From assembly GCA_030374735.1 (NCBI GenBank), contig JASCIV010000168.1, forward strand, positions 1-35,511: a DNA stretch of 35,511 nucleotides. Direction: 5' to 3'. The notes beneath the pieces are model-generated. The model did no database searches. It saw only the letters and a list, made by a program, of their open reading frames with translations, and was not told the origin of the DNA. This DNA comes from Gracilaria caudata. Its lineage: Eukaryota; Rhodophyta; Florideophyceae; Gracilariales; Gracilariaceae. A program made the translations under genes and the position numbers. Each line of letters opens with the position of its first letter. Within the stretch, counting starts at the first letter, position 1. This document shows positions 8,321-18,316 of the stretch, one piece after another.

Positions 8321-9732
8321 ATTTCAAATAGCCCGCGGTGAATCCAAGCGCTCTCCCGATTGCCGTGTAAGACTGTACCCTCGTACAGTACTGTTGTGAG
8401 ACGAACAGCCGGCGTGTTGGACACCATCATGATGATGGTATTCGTGGGATCGCTTCAGACCGGATACCGGATTAAGGTGGCACGATACAGTCACTGCTAT
8501 CCGTCAAGAACTGTACGCATCCAGGTCCTGGTATGCAAACAGGACCTGCTTCTGCATGTACCACGTTGGCCACTCAAGAAGCCATGAGCAGCGTCCTTAC
8601 GACCCAACCCTCATCAATGGGCGAGATCATCTCGCCCATGATGATCAGGTGCAAGAACCAGTCCGTAGCCTTTCAACGTCATCCAACCCCAGTGTAGTCC
8701 CCCCGAGAAGACCCCTGGAAAAGCCCCGTCCAGTGGCCCTATTCTTTCGTAGCGTTCCCTTCTTACAAGGGTGGTGTCTTACTGGTTACACACTGCACAT
8801 ACAAAGTGAGCCAAATAAATTTGCCATACGCTCTAGCGATCCTCGTGGGTACGACGGTAGAACTCTACCACTGGGCACCTGGTACCAGACGGAGAAACGC
8901 TCTCTTCGTAGAGAAATGCCAGCGTAGATCTAAAAAAGAAAAAGAAACGTTCGCTCAGTATAGTTAAGAGTCAAAACCTTTTCCGATTACTTCGTGATGA
9001 TTTCATTCAAATCGGGTTTTTATCAATCAGCTGGAGGATTAAACATATTCTTCTCGACGCTGCAAACGGGCTGTATGTGACATCTCAGCATGAACTGGTC
9101 CACATCGTTAACAATGCATCACAGTTTCCGGTTTCCACCTAGCTCTGATATCAAGAAGATGCACCCTTCACAAGCACTGAAACGTGGTCCGAAATGGTCT
9201 GTCCTTACATCTGCGACCCATCATCATGTACTAGCTATCCACCTCACCAAAGCACAGACATATGTTTGGTTGCTCCCTAATTTGATTCTCTTTGATCAAG
9301 TCTCCGTTTTCCTCACGCGAAGAGTTCCATCGCGACTCAATTGACCCTATTCTAAGCTAGAAACCGTCAGTCAGTACGGGATCCCTACCATGCTAACTTC
9401 GTACTTTGATCCTATATATCATTCCCTGAAGGGGGGTATCGAACTTCGGAGGGTAAAGAGTCTTTTACTAAAGACAACTGTTGCCAAAAAAATCCAGAAT
9501 ACGGAATTACTTCAATATATCTTGTCTACGATAAACTATGGTAGACAGAAACATTTCTGGAAATGTGCGAACCTGGTGTGCGCAAGTACACTTGGTGAAT
9601 CATGGCATAGAATGATCCCTACTGACTGCTACCATGGTGACTTGCAATGAGGCTTTTCGAACGTGTTCCACACACGTTTCTTGCAGCCCCAAGCTGACGT
9701 GTGATATTCTGGCGTTTCTTCAAAGCCTGGCG
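8321..9732. other. intergenic region rich in small hairpins
   Basis: No gene is recognised; the short open frames look random. Notable structure includes an ACTGTAC/GTACAGT inverted repeat (8372-8389), a palindrome at 8422-8438, an AGGTCCTG/CAGGACCT pair near 8526-8550, a near-perfect 23-bp palindrome (8617-8639) and a GTACGACGGTAG motif (8849-8860). The second half (8900-9730) is AT-richer and shows nothing I can name. Confidence 0.5.
8617..8639. repeat. perfect 11-bp-arm palindrome
   Basis: ATGGGCGAGAT (8617-8627) and ATCTCGCCCAT (8629-8639) are exact reverse complements around a single C. Outer CATC (8612-8615) and GATG (8640-8643) can lengthen the stem across a one-base bulge. The site lies about 300 bp upstream of the start of the APH-like gene. 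It could be a dimeric protein-binding site or part of a small transposable element. Confidence 0.75.
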
Positions 9733-10578
9733 TCATTTATCATGATAAAGACTGGAAGCTCTAACCCGCTCCGCATCGAGCTCAAGAAAATGCGCATAGC
9801 TAGAATAAACTGGTCGCCAATTAAGAACGTGATTGGACCAACTTCCATCAATACGCCTCTCAAAGTACGGTTCTTCATTCACGAACTCCCGTGGTACAAC
9901 ATCTTTGTACACAGGATGCTGCAACAAACAATCCAAAACCTGACGTCGAGTTGGAGTTTCGGGAGCTCCAATCAATAGCACTGGTCTCTCAGGCACTCTC
10001 GGTAGGCATAATGCGCGTACCACTGCGGAGGCGGCATCATCATAGTGCACGACGTTCATCTTCGCTTTCTCGTTACCTGATGCGATATTGTTCTCGCTCC
10101 AGTAGATATGTGGGCCTCTTTCGAGAGAGTAGAGTCCCGTAAAACGTATAACCAACGAAATGTCGAATTGCAAAGCTGACTCTTCGGCATGACGTAGGAT
10201 GGCGGTTTTTTCTTGGTCGCCGGTTGGAGTCTTTTCCGTCACAGATTTTGCACTGCCGTACACAGATGTGGATGACGTGAACACAAATTTTTGCTTAGCA
10301 CGGTTTGCAGCTGCCTCTACAAGCTTGCCATAGTTTACAACTTTGCGCGGCGGAACGCAAAATACGACATTCGGAAACTGCGTTGTTGAAGAAGAGTCAG
10401 CTAATACGGGAGATATGCCGATATCGCGCAGAGTGGAATGAGAAGAGTCGGTCTTTGTCTCACCAACGATTGTAGCATCTGTATGAAGTTTTCGCCACTG
10501 TTGCGCTATGCGACAGCCCAGGTGGCCCGCACCGACGATGAGTAGATCATTTGGTGAGGGGACATAGCACGTATCCAT
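9733..10578 (-). CDS. NAD(P)-binding SDR / epimerase-like protein (YeeZ type)
   Basis: A 281-residue protein starting with ATG at 10578. It opens with a Rossmann dinucleotide-binding strand-loop-helix (LLIVGAGHLGCRIAQQW, glycines at 16, 18 and 21). A VVFCVPP strand near 71-77 and FVFTSSTSVYGSAK (98-111) follow; the latter contains the SDR YxxxK pair, Y107 and K111. VVHYDDAASAVVRAL later matches the substrate-side helix seen in extended and atypical SDRs. The length (281) is close to the YeeZ/epimerase-like group rather than full sugar epimerases. An NAD(P)-dependent oxidoreductase or epimerase is expected, probably soluble; the substrate is unknown. No transit peptide is obvious. The gene ends the minus-strand run that starts at Elongin A. 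Confidence 0.75.
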   Translation of the reverse strand: MDTCYVPSPNDLLIVGAGHLGCRIAQQWRKLHTDATIVGETKTDSSHSTLRDIGISPVLADSSSTTQFPNVVFCVPPRKVVNYGKLVEAAANRAKQKFVFTSSTSVYGSAKSVTEKTPTGDQEKTAILRHAEESALQFDISLVIRFTGLYSLERGPHIYWSENNIASGNEKAKMNVVHYDDAASAVVRALCLPRVPERPVLLIGAPETPTRRQVLDCLLQHPVYKDVVPREFVNEEPYFERRIDGSWSNHVLNWRPVYSSYAHFLELDAERVRASSLYHDK

Positions 10579-11822
10579 TGATGTGGTGAGAAGGATCAGT
10601 ATTGAGCAAACAATCGTGCCGGAGTCTGTTTTGAATTAAATGCGCACCTCGCACCTTCATAGATACTGCATATCATATGCAGGACGCAGGCTCGGCCCAT
10701 GAGATGCGGATGCTCGTCTCCACCGCGATTTGTTCTGGCTAGCGACGTCAGCTTCGAAAGTTTGTGGCTGCTGGCGATGACCGTCCGTCTGGGATGGTGC
10801 ACACCGTCCATCGGTGATGAGCGTACGTAGTACGGTGGACGAATCACCATCGTTTGTTTGAAGTCACGTGAACGGAATAAGATATGAAAACAGGTCTGCG
10901 GTCGGGTTTGCATCAATGCGTGGTGGACTGTCTGAATCTACAGCGGCGCGCAAATTTCGCGAAGATCACCATTATCATTATCATGGTGATGATGATGATT
11001 GTTGGTGTGCTTGAAAGCAATGCGCCCAGCAAATGCTCGAATCTTTCACGATGGCACGGTACTGAAATCACTTCGATTGCAGCAGAGAGTGATAATCAAG
11101 TTCCTGCGTGACACAGTTGAGCAATGGGTCCATCCCAAAAGGGCAAAACCACAATTGGCAACCAGTGGCTCGACTAGGCACCGTTTGTGCTATCGGCGGC
11201 GCATGTGTAGGATGATGCATTTGCGGCTAAGGTGAGAACGCAGATACACTCCATGTGTACAAGGGTAGCAGCAGGGGAGCGCTTTGGACAAGCTGCGAAA
11301 CGTGCAAACTTTGCACTGCAAAGGTACTCAACGAGCTTTTGACATGCAGACGAAAATAGCTGTGAAGTTTACAAGGGTTGTGTTGTTGCACGGTGACATC
11401 TCATCAGCACCAGCTCCAGATGTGGTAATAATATTATGGGTGAGCTCGCACGCCAAGTGCAGCTCTACCATTGGCGTTTGGCGTGGCGTTTACCTTCGTA
11501 GTACAGAATCGCTCCCATCTCTTCGTGAACGTAACCAAGTCTTTGCCCCAAGCAAGGGCACATGTATGCCGCGCAACAACGCCGCGCGGGAACATGAAAA
11601 TTACGAAGGTAGCTTGCTTCAAAGCTACAGCTGTAGTGTTAGACACTGTTACCTCTACGCCACTTTCTTCTTCGCTTTCCCGTCTCATTAATATTACGCT
11701 CTATCAATGCCCACCTCTATCCCACTGCTCTTCGCCTCCTTCCCGTCTCGACATGCTCCTATGTTACTCACGTCCGCAGACTGTGCCCTCACCGACTTCC
11801 CCGCCAGAAGTATTCTCTCACA
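10579..11822. other. intergenic region before the membrane-protein pair
   Basis: No confident gene. A short ATT/ATC/ATG-type repeat with an ATCACCAT/ATGGTGAT hairpin lies at 10965-11001. Motifs of the TAC class occur at 11258-11267 and 11604-11613. The last 120 bp (11700-11822) are pyrimidine-rich with almost no G, and probably form the 5' leader of the gene at 11823. Overlapping frames at 11284-11691 on both strands are not recognisable. Confidence 0.5.
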
Positions 11823-13538
11823 ATGTCCTCCTATTTCCACCGTGAAGACGATCGCACCCGCGGTCTTCCTTCCCCCTATCTCGTCTTTGGCGAGGCTTTA
11901 CAGTCCATCGCCCTAGGAATCCTAGAACGCGGGGACACAAATGCCAGCTTCTCCACCCGTGCTGTCGGTCTAACCATCCTCGCTCTTCTACTCATTCTCG
12001 GTTCTCTCATGGCCTCCTTCGCCTCTTCGTTATCCGAGACGCTCGTCGGGTCTGCTCTTACTGTCCCGGTTGTCCGCGCGGATCTCGTGTTCACCATGAT
12101 CTCACGTATAGTCCTCGTCTCCCTCTGGTCCGGTAAACTCCGCCCAACAAAGCTCCTCTACGCAAATGAAGTTTACCCTCTGCAAGCGGCGGCCATTATT
12201 TGGAATGACTGTAGACCCATAAAAGCAATCCGACGCAATGAAGACGGTCATTCCACTATCATAGATATTCTTTCCTCTCAGCTTCAACTGTGGAAGCCAA
12301 CAAGACTCGATTCCATTCTGTCTCGCGTTTCCAAGTTACTCGTGTACGTAATTTTGTGTCTGCTTCAGCGCCTCTTTCTCGCCGTCGAAGTCGTTCTTTT
12401 TATCCTCCTTCGTCTCTTTGTTTACAGAAATGTTACCAATTATACTCTCGCACCGGTACAGGGACGTCGAATTTGCGCAGTTGGCCATGTTGCTCTCATA
12501 ACCGACGACCAGCTTACCTTCATTCAAGAGTTCACAATGCGTGGTGATGTGTCCACGGAACACAAGCTGGAGGCCAGACGAGTGTTGCTTCGTTCCGTTC
12601 ATGTGGCCAACCTGTTTTCTCAAGGCGGATATAACCGTCTACCAGAGCATGCATGCGGAGATCATGCGATGAGCGAATACTTCCAACTCGTCCAAGACAA
12701 CTCCCTTATCAAAGACTCCCTCTCAAGAGTCATGGACATCAATGTTCTCCCACATCTGCAGGGTGGGAACAAGCTCAAACGCGGTGCTGCAGTTCCACGC
12801 CAGATCATGTGGGCACGCATTGTGGCCGCAAGTAAGCTCGGGTTGCAAGGACGTAATCGCTGGCGAGGCCCTATAGTCACAGCCTTGTTCACCGTGGCGC
12901 ACAAGAACCACGCCCTGTGGGAACCATACGTGAATCAAACGCCGTTACACAGGCATGTTTATACTGTTTCCAGACGATGGTTCATCGACTGGATTATGTT
13001 TCTGTGGTGGGAGGTACAAATCCCGAATGAGCTTGTCCACGACCCTGTCACGTTTTTCACCCGTGTACGCTCAGTCATGGAGGAAAACCTTGTTCATAAC
13101 ACAATCTCGTTACCGTATGCAATTGGTGAGATGGCCGTGAGCTTTCCGCGAGGTCGGGAAGTGCAAGTAATGCTTTCGAGGTTATTGGGTGACGATTGGG
13201 AAGAGTGGTTTCAGAATCAGCAAACGTTAGCGGGAAAACCTCTCAGCGAGACCATGAGAGATTCGCTCATGTGGAAATGCTATCAACAACCAGTAACTAG
13301 TGATGTGACCGTGGATCCAACGCTGTATGATGAAAAGCAGCTAAGTTCTGTGATTGAAGGGTCACCTTCAGCTGCATCGCAAGACCAGGTTATTACAATC
13401 ATTGCAAAGCGCATCATGGATGTTGTGATTGAGCGCGTCAGACAGAAGTGGCTCAAACTACCAAATCATTTGTTGGATCCTATAGAAGAAAAATTGAAAG
13501 TGCAGCACAGCAGGTCAGATGATGTTGAGAAGGTTTGA
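11823..13538 (+). CDS. unrecognised multi-pass membrane protein, paralog 1
   Basis: A 571-residue protein starting with ATG at 11823. I do not recognise the family. Hydrophobic segments lie at about 46-70 (LTILALLLILGSLMASF), possibly 74-92, and 168-199 (LVYVILCLLQRLFLAVEVVLFILL). The remaining 370 residues are soluble, helical and tryptophan-rich. Positions shared with the downstream paralog define likely family motifs: RGDTN..FSTRAVG near 38-50, NEVYPLQAAAIIWNDC (about 115-130), GDHAMSEY, PRQIMWAR, a striking RRWFIDWIMFLWWEV and NTISLPYAIGEMAVS. The invariant Trp, Asp and His residues suggest a ligand pocket or an enzyme, but no known catalytic motif is seen. It is not obviously bestrophin. 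A tandem duplication produced the gene at 14195. Confidence 0.8.
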   Translation: MSSYFHREDDRTRGLPSPYLVFGEALQSIALGILERGDTNASFSTRAVGLTILALLLILGSLMASFASSLSETLVGSALTVPVVRADLVFTMISRIVLVSLWSGKLRPTKLLYANEVYPLQAAAIIWNDCRPIKAIRRNEDGHSTIIDILSSQLQLWKPTRLDSILSRVSKLLVYVILCLLQRLFLAVEVVLFILLRLFVYRNVTNYTLAPVQGRRICAVGHVALITDDQLTFIQEFTMRGDVSTEHKLEARRVLLRSVHVANLFSQGGYNRLPEHACGDHAMSEYFQLVQDNSLIKDSLSRVMDINVLPHLQGGNKLKRGAAVPRQIMWARIVAASKLGLQGRNRWRGPIVTALFTVAHKNHALWEPYVNQTPLHRHVYTVSRRWFIDWIMFLWWEVQIPNELVHDPVTFFTRVRSVMEENLVHNTISLPYAIGEMAVSFPRGREVQVMLSRLLGDDWEEWFQNQQTLAGKPLSETMRDSLMWKCYQQPVTSDVTVDPTLYDEKQLSSVIEGSPSAASQDQVITIIAKRIMDVVIERVRQKWLKLPNHLLDPIEEKLKVQHSRSDDVEKV

Positions 13539-14194
13539 TCCTCACAGCGTTCCGACTTTCAAAGACAAAATATTTTGTTGCTGGTGACAAAGGTTGCTTG
13601 GTATTGCTTGCATGTTGCAACCGATTGCACAATCCAATCAATGTACGACGGTACCTGTGGCGCATTTCATTATGAAATGAAACGGCATTCCGTTTGTATA
13701 CAGAGTTTGCATGCAACAGGTCTATATTACCCTTAACTTTTCTTTGAGAATGATTTTAGTAATGGACCGCAGGAGTTTCACGAAAGGAATCATTGCAATA
13801 GCGCGGGCGCCGCACAGCCCTTGAAGAGCATCATGCTTGATCGTCACCGCGCTTCTATCTGGAAATACGGCAACGTTTACGTTGGTTCTGCTGTTCCCAT
13901 CTCATTACCCACCCCGTTTTTAAATGCTTGACATTCCGGACGGTCATGCTCGGCAGACGCAGACCAGTGTACATAAGAAGAAGAGACCATAGCCGAACAG
14001 TGCAGACGCATTATCCTTCAGGTTTCGAGAAAGCATCATTAGACACAACTATGTGGCTGTTCTGACAAACGTTAAACGACGAGTGGTCAAAATAAACCAT
14101 TCTTCCATCATCCTATTTCTCACTGACTTGCATTTGAGAGCACTGCACCGTCGCATACGAGCTGCATCAGTCCACAAGAGCGTGCTTCTCTCTC
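13539..14194. other. intergenic spacer between the two membrane paralogs
   Basis: No gene seen. A perfect GTACGACGGTAC motif lies at 13643-13654. A short CATTTCATT/AATGAAATG inverted repeat follows at about 13662-13680. The spacer is not visibly similar to the sequence upstream of paralog 1, so any shared promoter sequence has decayed. Confidence 0.55.
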
Positions 14195-15847
14195 ATGGAT
14201 GCCCCATCTGTACTGCGTGAAATATTCTCCGTCAGACGAACGATCGGCGCGGTCACACAGTCGGTGGCCCTTGCCGTCGTTGATCGTGGCGATGTCAATA
14301 CAAGCTACTTGACCAGAGCGATCGGGACGTTGATGGCAGTATTACTCTTTCTCCTCGGATCTGTGCTCGCAGCTTCACCTCCCTACTCTGTGTTTCTTTT
14401 GCTCGTTCCCATCATTCGTATAGAAAATGTGTTGCAGTTATTCTCTCGCCTCTTTCGTCGACTACTTTGGGCTCATCGACTCACACCAAGGCTTCTTTAT
14501 CATAATGAAGTCTTTCCTCTGCAAGCTGCAGCCATGATATGGAACGACTGCCAGCCTATCATACCGGCCTCGTCTCGCGAAGACGAAAGCACAATCTTTC
14601 TCGATTGGTCCCGGACGCAGCTCAACTTATGGCGTCCTACTTCTTGGGACAGCAATATCATTCGTCTCCTGAAATATCCGGTATACGTCGTCTTTCGTCT
14701 CATCATGAACTCTTTTGGTACAGTTGAATCTGTATTGTTCCGTGCGTGGCGTTTTCTCTTCCTTGCCGGTGAGGTAAACAGAGTTCCCGTGCAAATCAAT
14801 GGGGAGAGACCAACCGTAATTGGTCACACACCGCTCCTTTCAGATCATCAGCTTAGATGGATTCAGCGCGAATTCATGCGGAGTAATGACCTTCCAGAGA
14901 ATAGAGAAGCCCTTCGCGTTACGATCCGAGCCACACATGGTGCAAACCTGCTCACACACTTCGGGTTTACGCGACTGCACGAGCATGGGCCGGGGGACCA
15001 CGCCATGAGCCAGTACTACGCCGCGCTCAACGGGCAGACTGTCGTCAAGAAATTGCTCTCTTTGTACGATCAACTGGAGATTTGCCCCAAACTGCATAAC
15101 GGAAACAAGACGGTGCGTGGTGAACCGATACCGAGACAAGTGCTTTGGGCACGACTTGTAGTGGGGAGCTATCGTGGGCTTCGAGGGGAAGGCCAGTGGC
15201 GCCAACCAATTGCTGTTGCACTTTTTAGCATGGCGCAAGAAAACGTTGCCAGGCTCGGCGACGGCACGTCAAGAACAGCATTGCTGCGACATGCTTACAC
15301 GGTGACGAGACGATGGTTCGTTGACTGGATGATGTACATCTGGTGGGATGTTGAGATCGCTGTTGACATGGTGGATGAGCCAGACACACTGTTTGAGCGC
15401 TTGCAACAACTCCTGACTCGGAACATGATTCACAACACAATGTCTCTCTCTCATGCTATTGGGGAGCTTGCAATTTCGGAGGACAAACAAGACGATGTCA
15501 GTACAATGCTCGCGCTCAGTCTCGGCGAGAATTGGGAGGTATGGTTTGAGCAAAGTGCAGTGGCGTCGGGTCAAATGCTTCGTGATGCAATGGTTGAGAG
15601 CGGGACTTGGAAATGCGTGGGGCGTCAAGCTCTTCCAGCAATATCAGTGGAATCTTCTTTGTATGAGACAAAGTCTCTACAAGAGGTGATGTCTGACAAT
15701 GAACAGGGCGATGCCGCAGAGCAAGCAAGAGCTAAACTTGCATCCCGCATCGTTGAAACGTTGAGCACCAGACTGCGTCAGTTCTGGGAGCAACAACCAT
15801 CGAGAAACATAGAATCACTTGATGTTTTAAACCCTGGGAATTATTAA
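14195..15847 (+). CDS. unrecognised multi-pass membrane protein, paralog 2
   Basis: A 550-residue protein starting with ATG at 14195, in tandem with and clearly homologous to the gene at 11823, with roughly 40-50% identity by eye along the whole length. The same hydrophobic segments recur: LMAVLLFLLGSVLAA near 47-61, FLLLVPIIRI near 67-76 and a hydrophobic helix before residue 190. The same motifs recur too: RGDVNTSYLTRAIG, NEVFPLQAAAMIWNDC, GPGDHAMSQYY, PRQVLWARLVV, RRWFVDWMMYIWWDVEI and NTMSLSHAIGELAIS. The N-terminus is slightly shorter, and the C-terminal tails share little. Strong conservation of the Trp-rich centre against free change at the ends indicates that both copies are functional. 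No function can be assigned. Both genes read as single exons. Confidence 0.8.
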   Translation: MDAPSVLREIFSVRRTIGAVTQSVALAVVDRGDVNTSYLTRAIGTLMAVLLFLLGSVLAASPPYSVFLLLVPIIRIENVLQLFSRLFRRLLWAHRLTPRLLYHNEVFPLQAAAMIWNDCQPIIPASSREDESTIFLDWSRTQLNLWRPTSWDSNIIRLLKYPVYVVFRLIMNSFGTVESVLFRAWRFLFLAGEVNRVPVQINGERPTVIGHTPLLSDHQLRWIQREFMRSNDLPENREALRVTIRATHGANLLTHFGFTRLHEHGPGDHAMSQYYAALNGQTVVKKLLSLYDQLEICPKLHNGNKTVRGEPIPRQVLWARLVVGSYRGLRGEGQWRQPIAVALFSMAQENVARLGDGTSRTALLRHAYTVTRRWFVDWMMYIWWDVEIAVDMVDEPDTLFERLQQLLTRNMIHNTMSLSHAIGELAISEDKQDDVSTMLALSLGENWEVWFEQSAVASGQMLRDAMVESGTWKCVGRQALPAISVESSLYETKSLQEVMSDNEQGDAAEQARAKLASRIVETLSTRLRQFWEQQPSRNIESLDVLNPGNY

Positions 15848-17262
15848 TATGATCCCGGACTGAGTGAATATTAGAACGAATCAATGTTTCTCCATGGGGT
15901 ATCATACTGAAGTCCTCTTCGGAAAATTGAAATCCATTCGGAAGTATCCTTAACACATTGAGTTTTCCTACATAACATACTAATTCTGTACAAGGGTACG
16001 GCAGATGTCTCGAAGCTGAAACCGAGATTGTCTTCAGTTTTTGTGTTGATCTGTACCACAATTTGTGCTCTATTTCATTTATCTGTCAGGCAGACAACAA
16101 ACAATACCATGCGCATGGAATCCCATGATCACCACGTACACCTGCTGAATCGAACGCCTAGAGATGCTTGGGGAAAGTATCTGGCATGGAGGCACAAACA
16201 ACCGCAACCGATGGGCGTTGACGAGCGCAACCGTCTCCCGCCATTGGGAAGCGCAACACAACACAATTGCTTCAGCCGCTGCTTTCCTAGGTTTCTTTGC
16301 ATTAGGTGCAATTCTTAGTGCCCGTCGTGCACCCCTACACCTGAACAGAATGTCAACGTCTGCGCGACTGCTGTTCTTCCCCACGCCCGTCCAATCACCA
16401 ATCCAGCACAACCCAATTCACTGCTAATTGTTTACAATGGTAGTATGTCTCACATATAACAGATTTTGACCCTTTGTAACCTTACCCACAGTGGCCTTAC
16501 TCACAGTGTCCTTGCTCAAGAGTGGCATGATAAGACCATTCCGGAAAAGTCAGGATCTCCAAAACTGCGAAGATCAACGTGCTTGACCTGAGCAGTTGGT
16601 GCCCGCTTGGCATCTGCTAGGAGGAAACAAAGGGTGGCTTATGACATGAGAAACGAAAATGATTGGATGACGACCAGAACAGTTCGTTCTCCAGCCTCCC
16701 ATCTGTTCGATTTTCTTCTGTCTAAAATATTGGACGTAAGCATATATTATGCACATATTCCAATCATATTCCGTAACCATACACACTTCGCGTTGTGATT
16801 GGCTGTCATTTGATATGGCCCCGACCTAAGCCAATCAGTGTGGTTCACAGAAATGAACATGCACAAAGGTAAATTTCATTCTGCCCCTTGTTCCGAAGCG
16901 GTGTGGGTATACCCAACCACAGAACTTCATTTCCCGCTTGCAAAATTATTGGCTCTCCCTTTTGTCTAATATATTAAACAAAAGATTTTCGCGTCCCAGA
17001 AGGGTTAATTGCCAGATCCTACCCTTGTAGAAAGGTAAACCTTTAGGTTTAGGGCTTAAACCTCAACAACAGGCTCAACAGCCACTTTCTTCGGGAACAC
17101 AGTAGAACGCTACAAGTTATCTCCGACTTCGATCAAGCGGAGAACCTTTGGGAACACGCTGGCAGAAAAAAAAGGTCCCTCTTGTGGTGCTTTTCTGTTT
17201 GGACCGAATCGCTTCTTTCTCACCAGTTTGCAGGAAAAAGGGAACACATCTTCCTTCTACTC
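15848..17262. other. intergenic region with RING-gene fragment
   Basis: No intact gene. The stretch contains GTACAAGGGTAC (15988-15999), the broken copy of the RING gene start (16209-16455) and an inverse CTACCCTTGTAG (17019-17030). A short TTTAGG-like stretch near 17041-17055 is too brief to be telomeric. The part after 16460 is AT-rich and featureless apart from the leader of the gene starting at 17263. Confidence 0.55.
16209..16455 (+). pseudogene. partial, broken copy of the RING finger gene (5' end)
   Basis: 16209-16455 matches 22280-22515 in the same orientation. It covers the 34 bp before the start codon and about the first 67 codons, stopping inside the RING domain's first Cys pair. 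The start codon has become ATT (16243-16245), and a 5-bp insertion in the CACAA-rich stretch just after it shifts the frame. Further small indels lie near the end. The hydrophobic helix segment (GFFALGA in the source) is the best-kept part. Because the leader before the ATG is included, this is a DNA duplication and not a partial domain match. It cannot make the protein. Confidence 0.85.
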
Positions 17263-18066
17263 ATGAAACCTGCGTTTATCCCGGGTCTTATTTTCCGCTA
17301 TGGAAGCGGAAGCCTTCACCGCACCTCACACCAGATACCGCGAAGAGGGCGTCTGATCAGACATAATGTTGGTGGTATGCGAACAAGAATGTGTACATCA
17401 GGCGATAAGTCGAACGCGGTGGTGGGCGAACCGACTATGGTACGCGCCAGACATATCCTTGTTGATAGCGAAGAAATGATTGATGCGCTTAGGCAACAGA
17501 TAAATGATGGAAAAGCAAGTTTTGCAGAGCTCGCAGGCCTCGTGAGTACATGCACATCAAAAACTCGTGGTGGAGACCTTGGATGGTTCCGACGAAACAC
17601 AATGGTTCAGGAATTTGAAGAGGCGGCGTTTTCGAATCCGCCTGGGTCGGTGGTAAAGGTAAAGAGCGAGTTCGGATGGCATCTTGTAAAGGTCGAGGAC
17701 CATGGGATGGCTGCAAAGGCTATCACTGTTGATGAATATGAGAGACGGTTTGGAAAGAACGGTACGGATGATCCATTAAGTGCCCAACTCATTGATTGTA
17801 GAGAAGCGGGAGAACTTGAACTGGCACGCCTGCCAAACTTTCTGAACTTACCTATGGGAGAGTACGATACGTGGGCCGAAGATTTTGAAAACGGAGAATT
17901 GGGTTTGGAAAAGGGCAAGGAGACGATTGTCATGTGTCATCATGGAGTTCGCTCGGCGAATTTCTGCTCGTTCCTCTCGCAACAAGGCTTCACTCATGTG
18001 AGGAATTTGATCGGCGGAATAGATGCATACTCAAGGAAGATTGATCCCTCAATACCTCAGTACTAG
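17263..18066 (+). CDS. parvulin (PpiC)-rhodanese fusion protein, plastid type
   Basis: A 267-residue protein starting with ATG at 17263; the frame upstream has no ATG. Residues 1-55 are basic and hydroxylated with no acidic residue before D49, fitting a plastid transit peptide. Residues about 60-147 are a parvulin-type peptidyl-prolyl isomerase: VRARHILV, SFAELA, TSKTRGGDLGWF, VQEFEEAAF, GSVVKVKSEFGWHLVKVED. Residues about 155-260 are a rhodanese domain with LIDCREAGELELARLPNFLNLPM and the active loop CHHGVRS, with catalytic Cys about 225 intact. The same two-domain order occurs in the plant plastid protein STR12 (rhodanese/PpiC, Arabidopsis At5g19370), so a plastid role in protein folding plus sulfur transfer or sulfane handling is inferred. 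It converges on PheRS beta with a 250-bp gap. Confidence 0.88.
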   Translation: MKPAFIPGLIFRYGSGSLHRTSHQIPRRGRLIRHNVGGMRTRMCTSGDKSNAVVGEPTMVRARHILVDSEEMIDALRQQINDGKASFAELAGLVSTCTSKTRGGDLGWFRRNTMVQEFEEAAFSNPPGSVVKVKSEFGWHLVKVEDHGMAAKAITVDEYERRFGKNGTDDPLSAQLIDCREAGELELARLPNFLNLPMGEYDTWAEDFENGELGLEKGKETIVMCHHGVRSANFCSFLSQQGFTHVRNLIGGIDAYSRKIDPSIPQY

Positions 18067-18316
18067 ACGGAAGCTGGACACAACTTTTCTTGCGAAAGAA
18101 TTACGCCTTGTTCTCAGTTGGAACAGTTGTGGCAGCAGTGGTGGGAAATAGAGGTTGGTGCACGAAGATAGCTGATGTTCACAACCGTACCGGACAAGTA
18201 AGAACGTGAATGGTCGACCGCATTGTATTAGAGGTTTGAATACCATGTGGTACTGCGGTGTAGCAGAGGCTAAAGTTAGTGCTCTAAATGACTTGATGAT
18301 CATCAGATACAGTACT

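Noticed and set aside
11284..11691. Overlapping frames on both strands before the membrane paralogs
   Set aside because: Neither strand gives a recognisable protein, and the region probably includes promoter and leader of the gene at 11823.
11823..15847. Bestrophin-type chloride channel for the paralog pair
   Set aside because: N-terminal helices and WW-containing motifs suggested it at first, but the helix order and conserved motifs do not follow the bestrophin pattern.
17035..17070. TTTAGG-like telomere-type sequence
   Set aside because: Only about two degenerate units are present next to an inverted TTAAACC, too short for an interstitial telomere.
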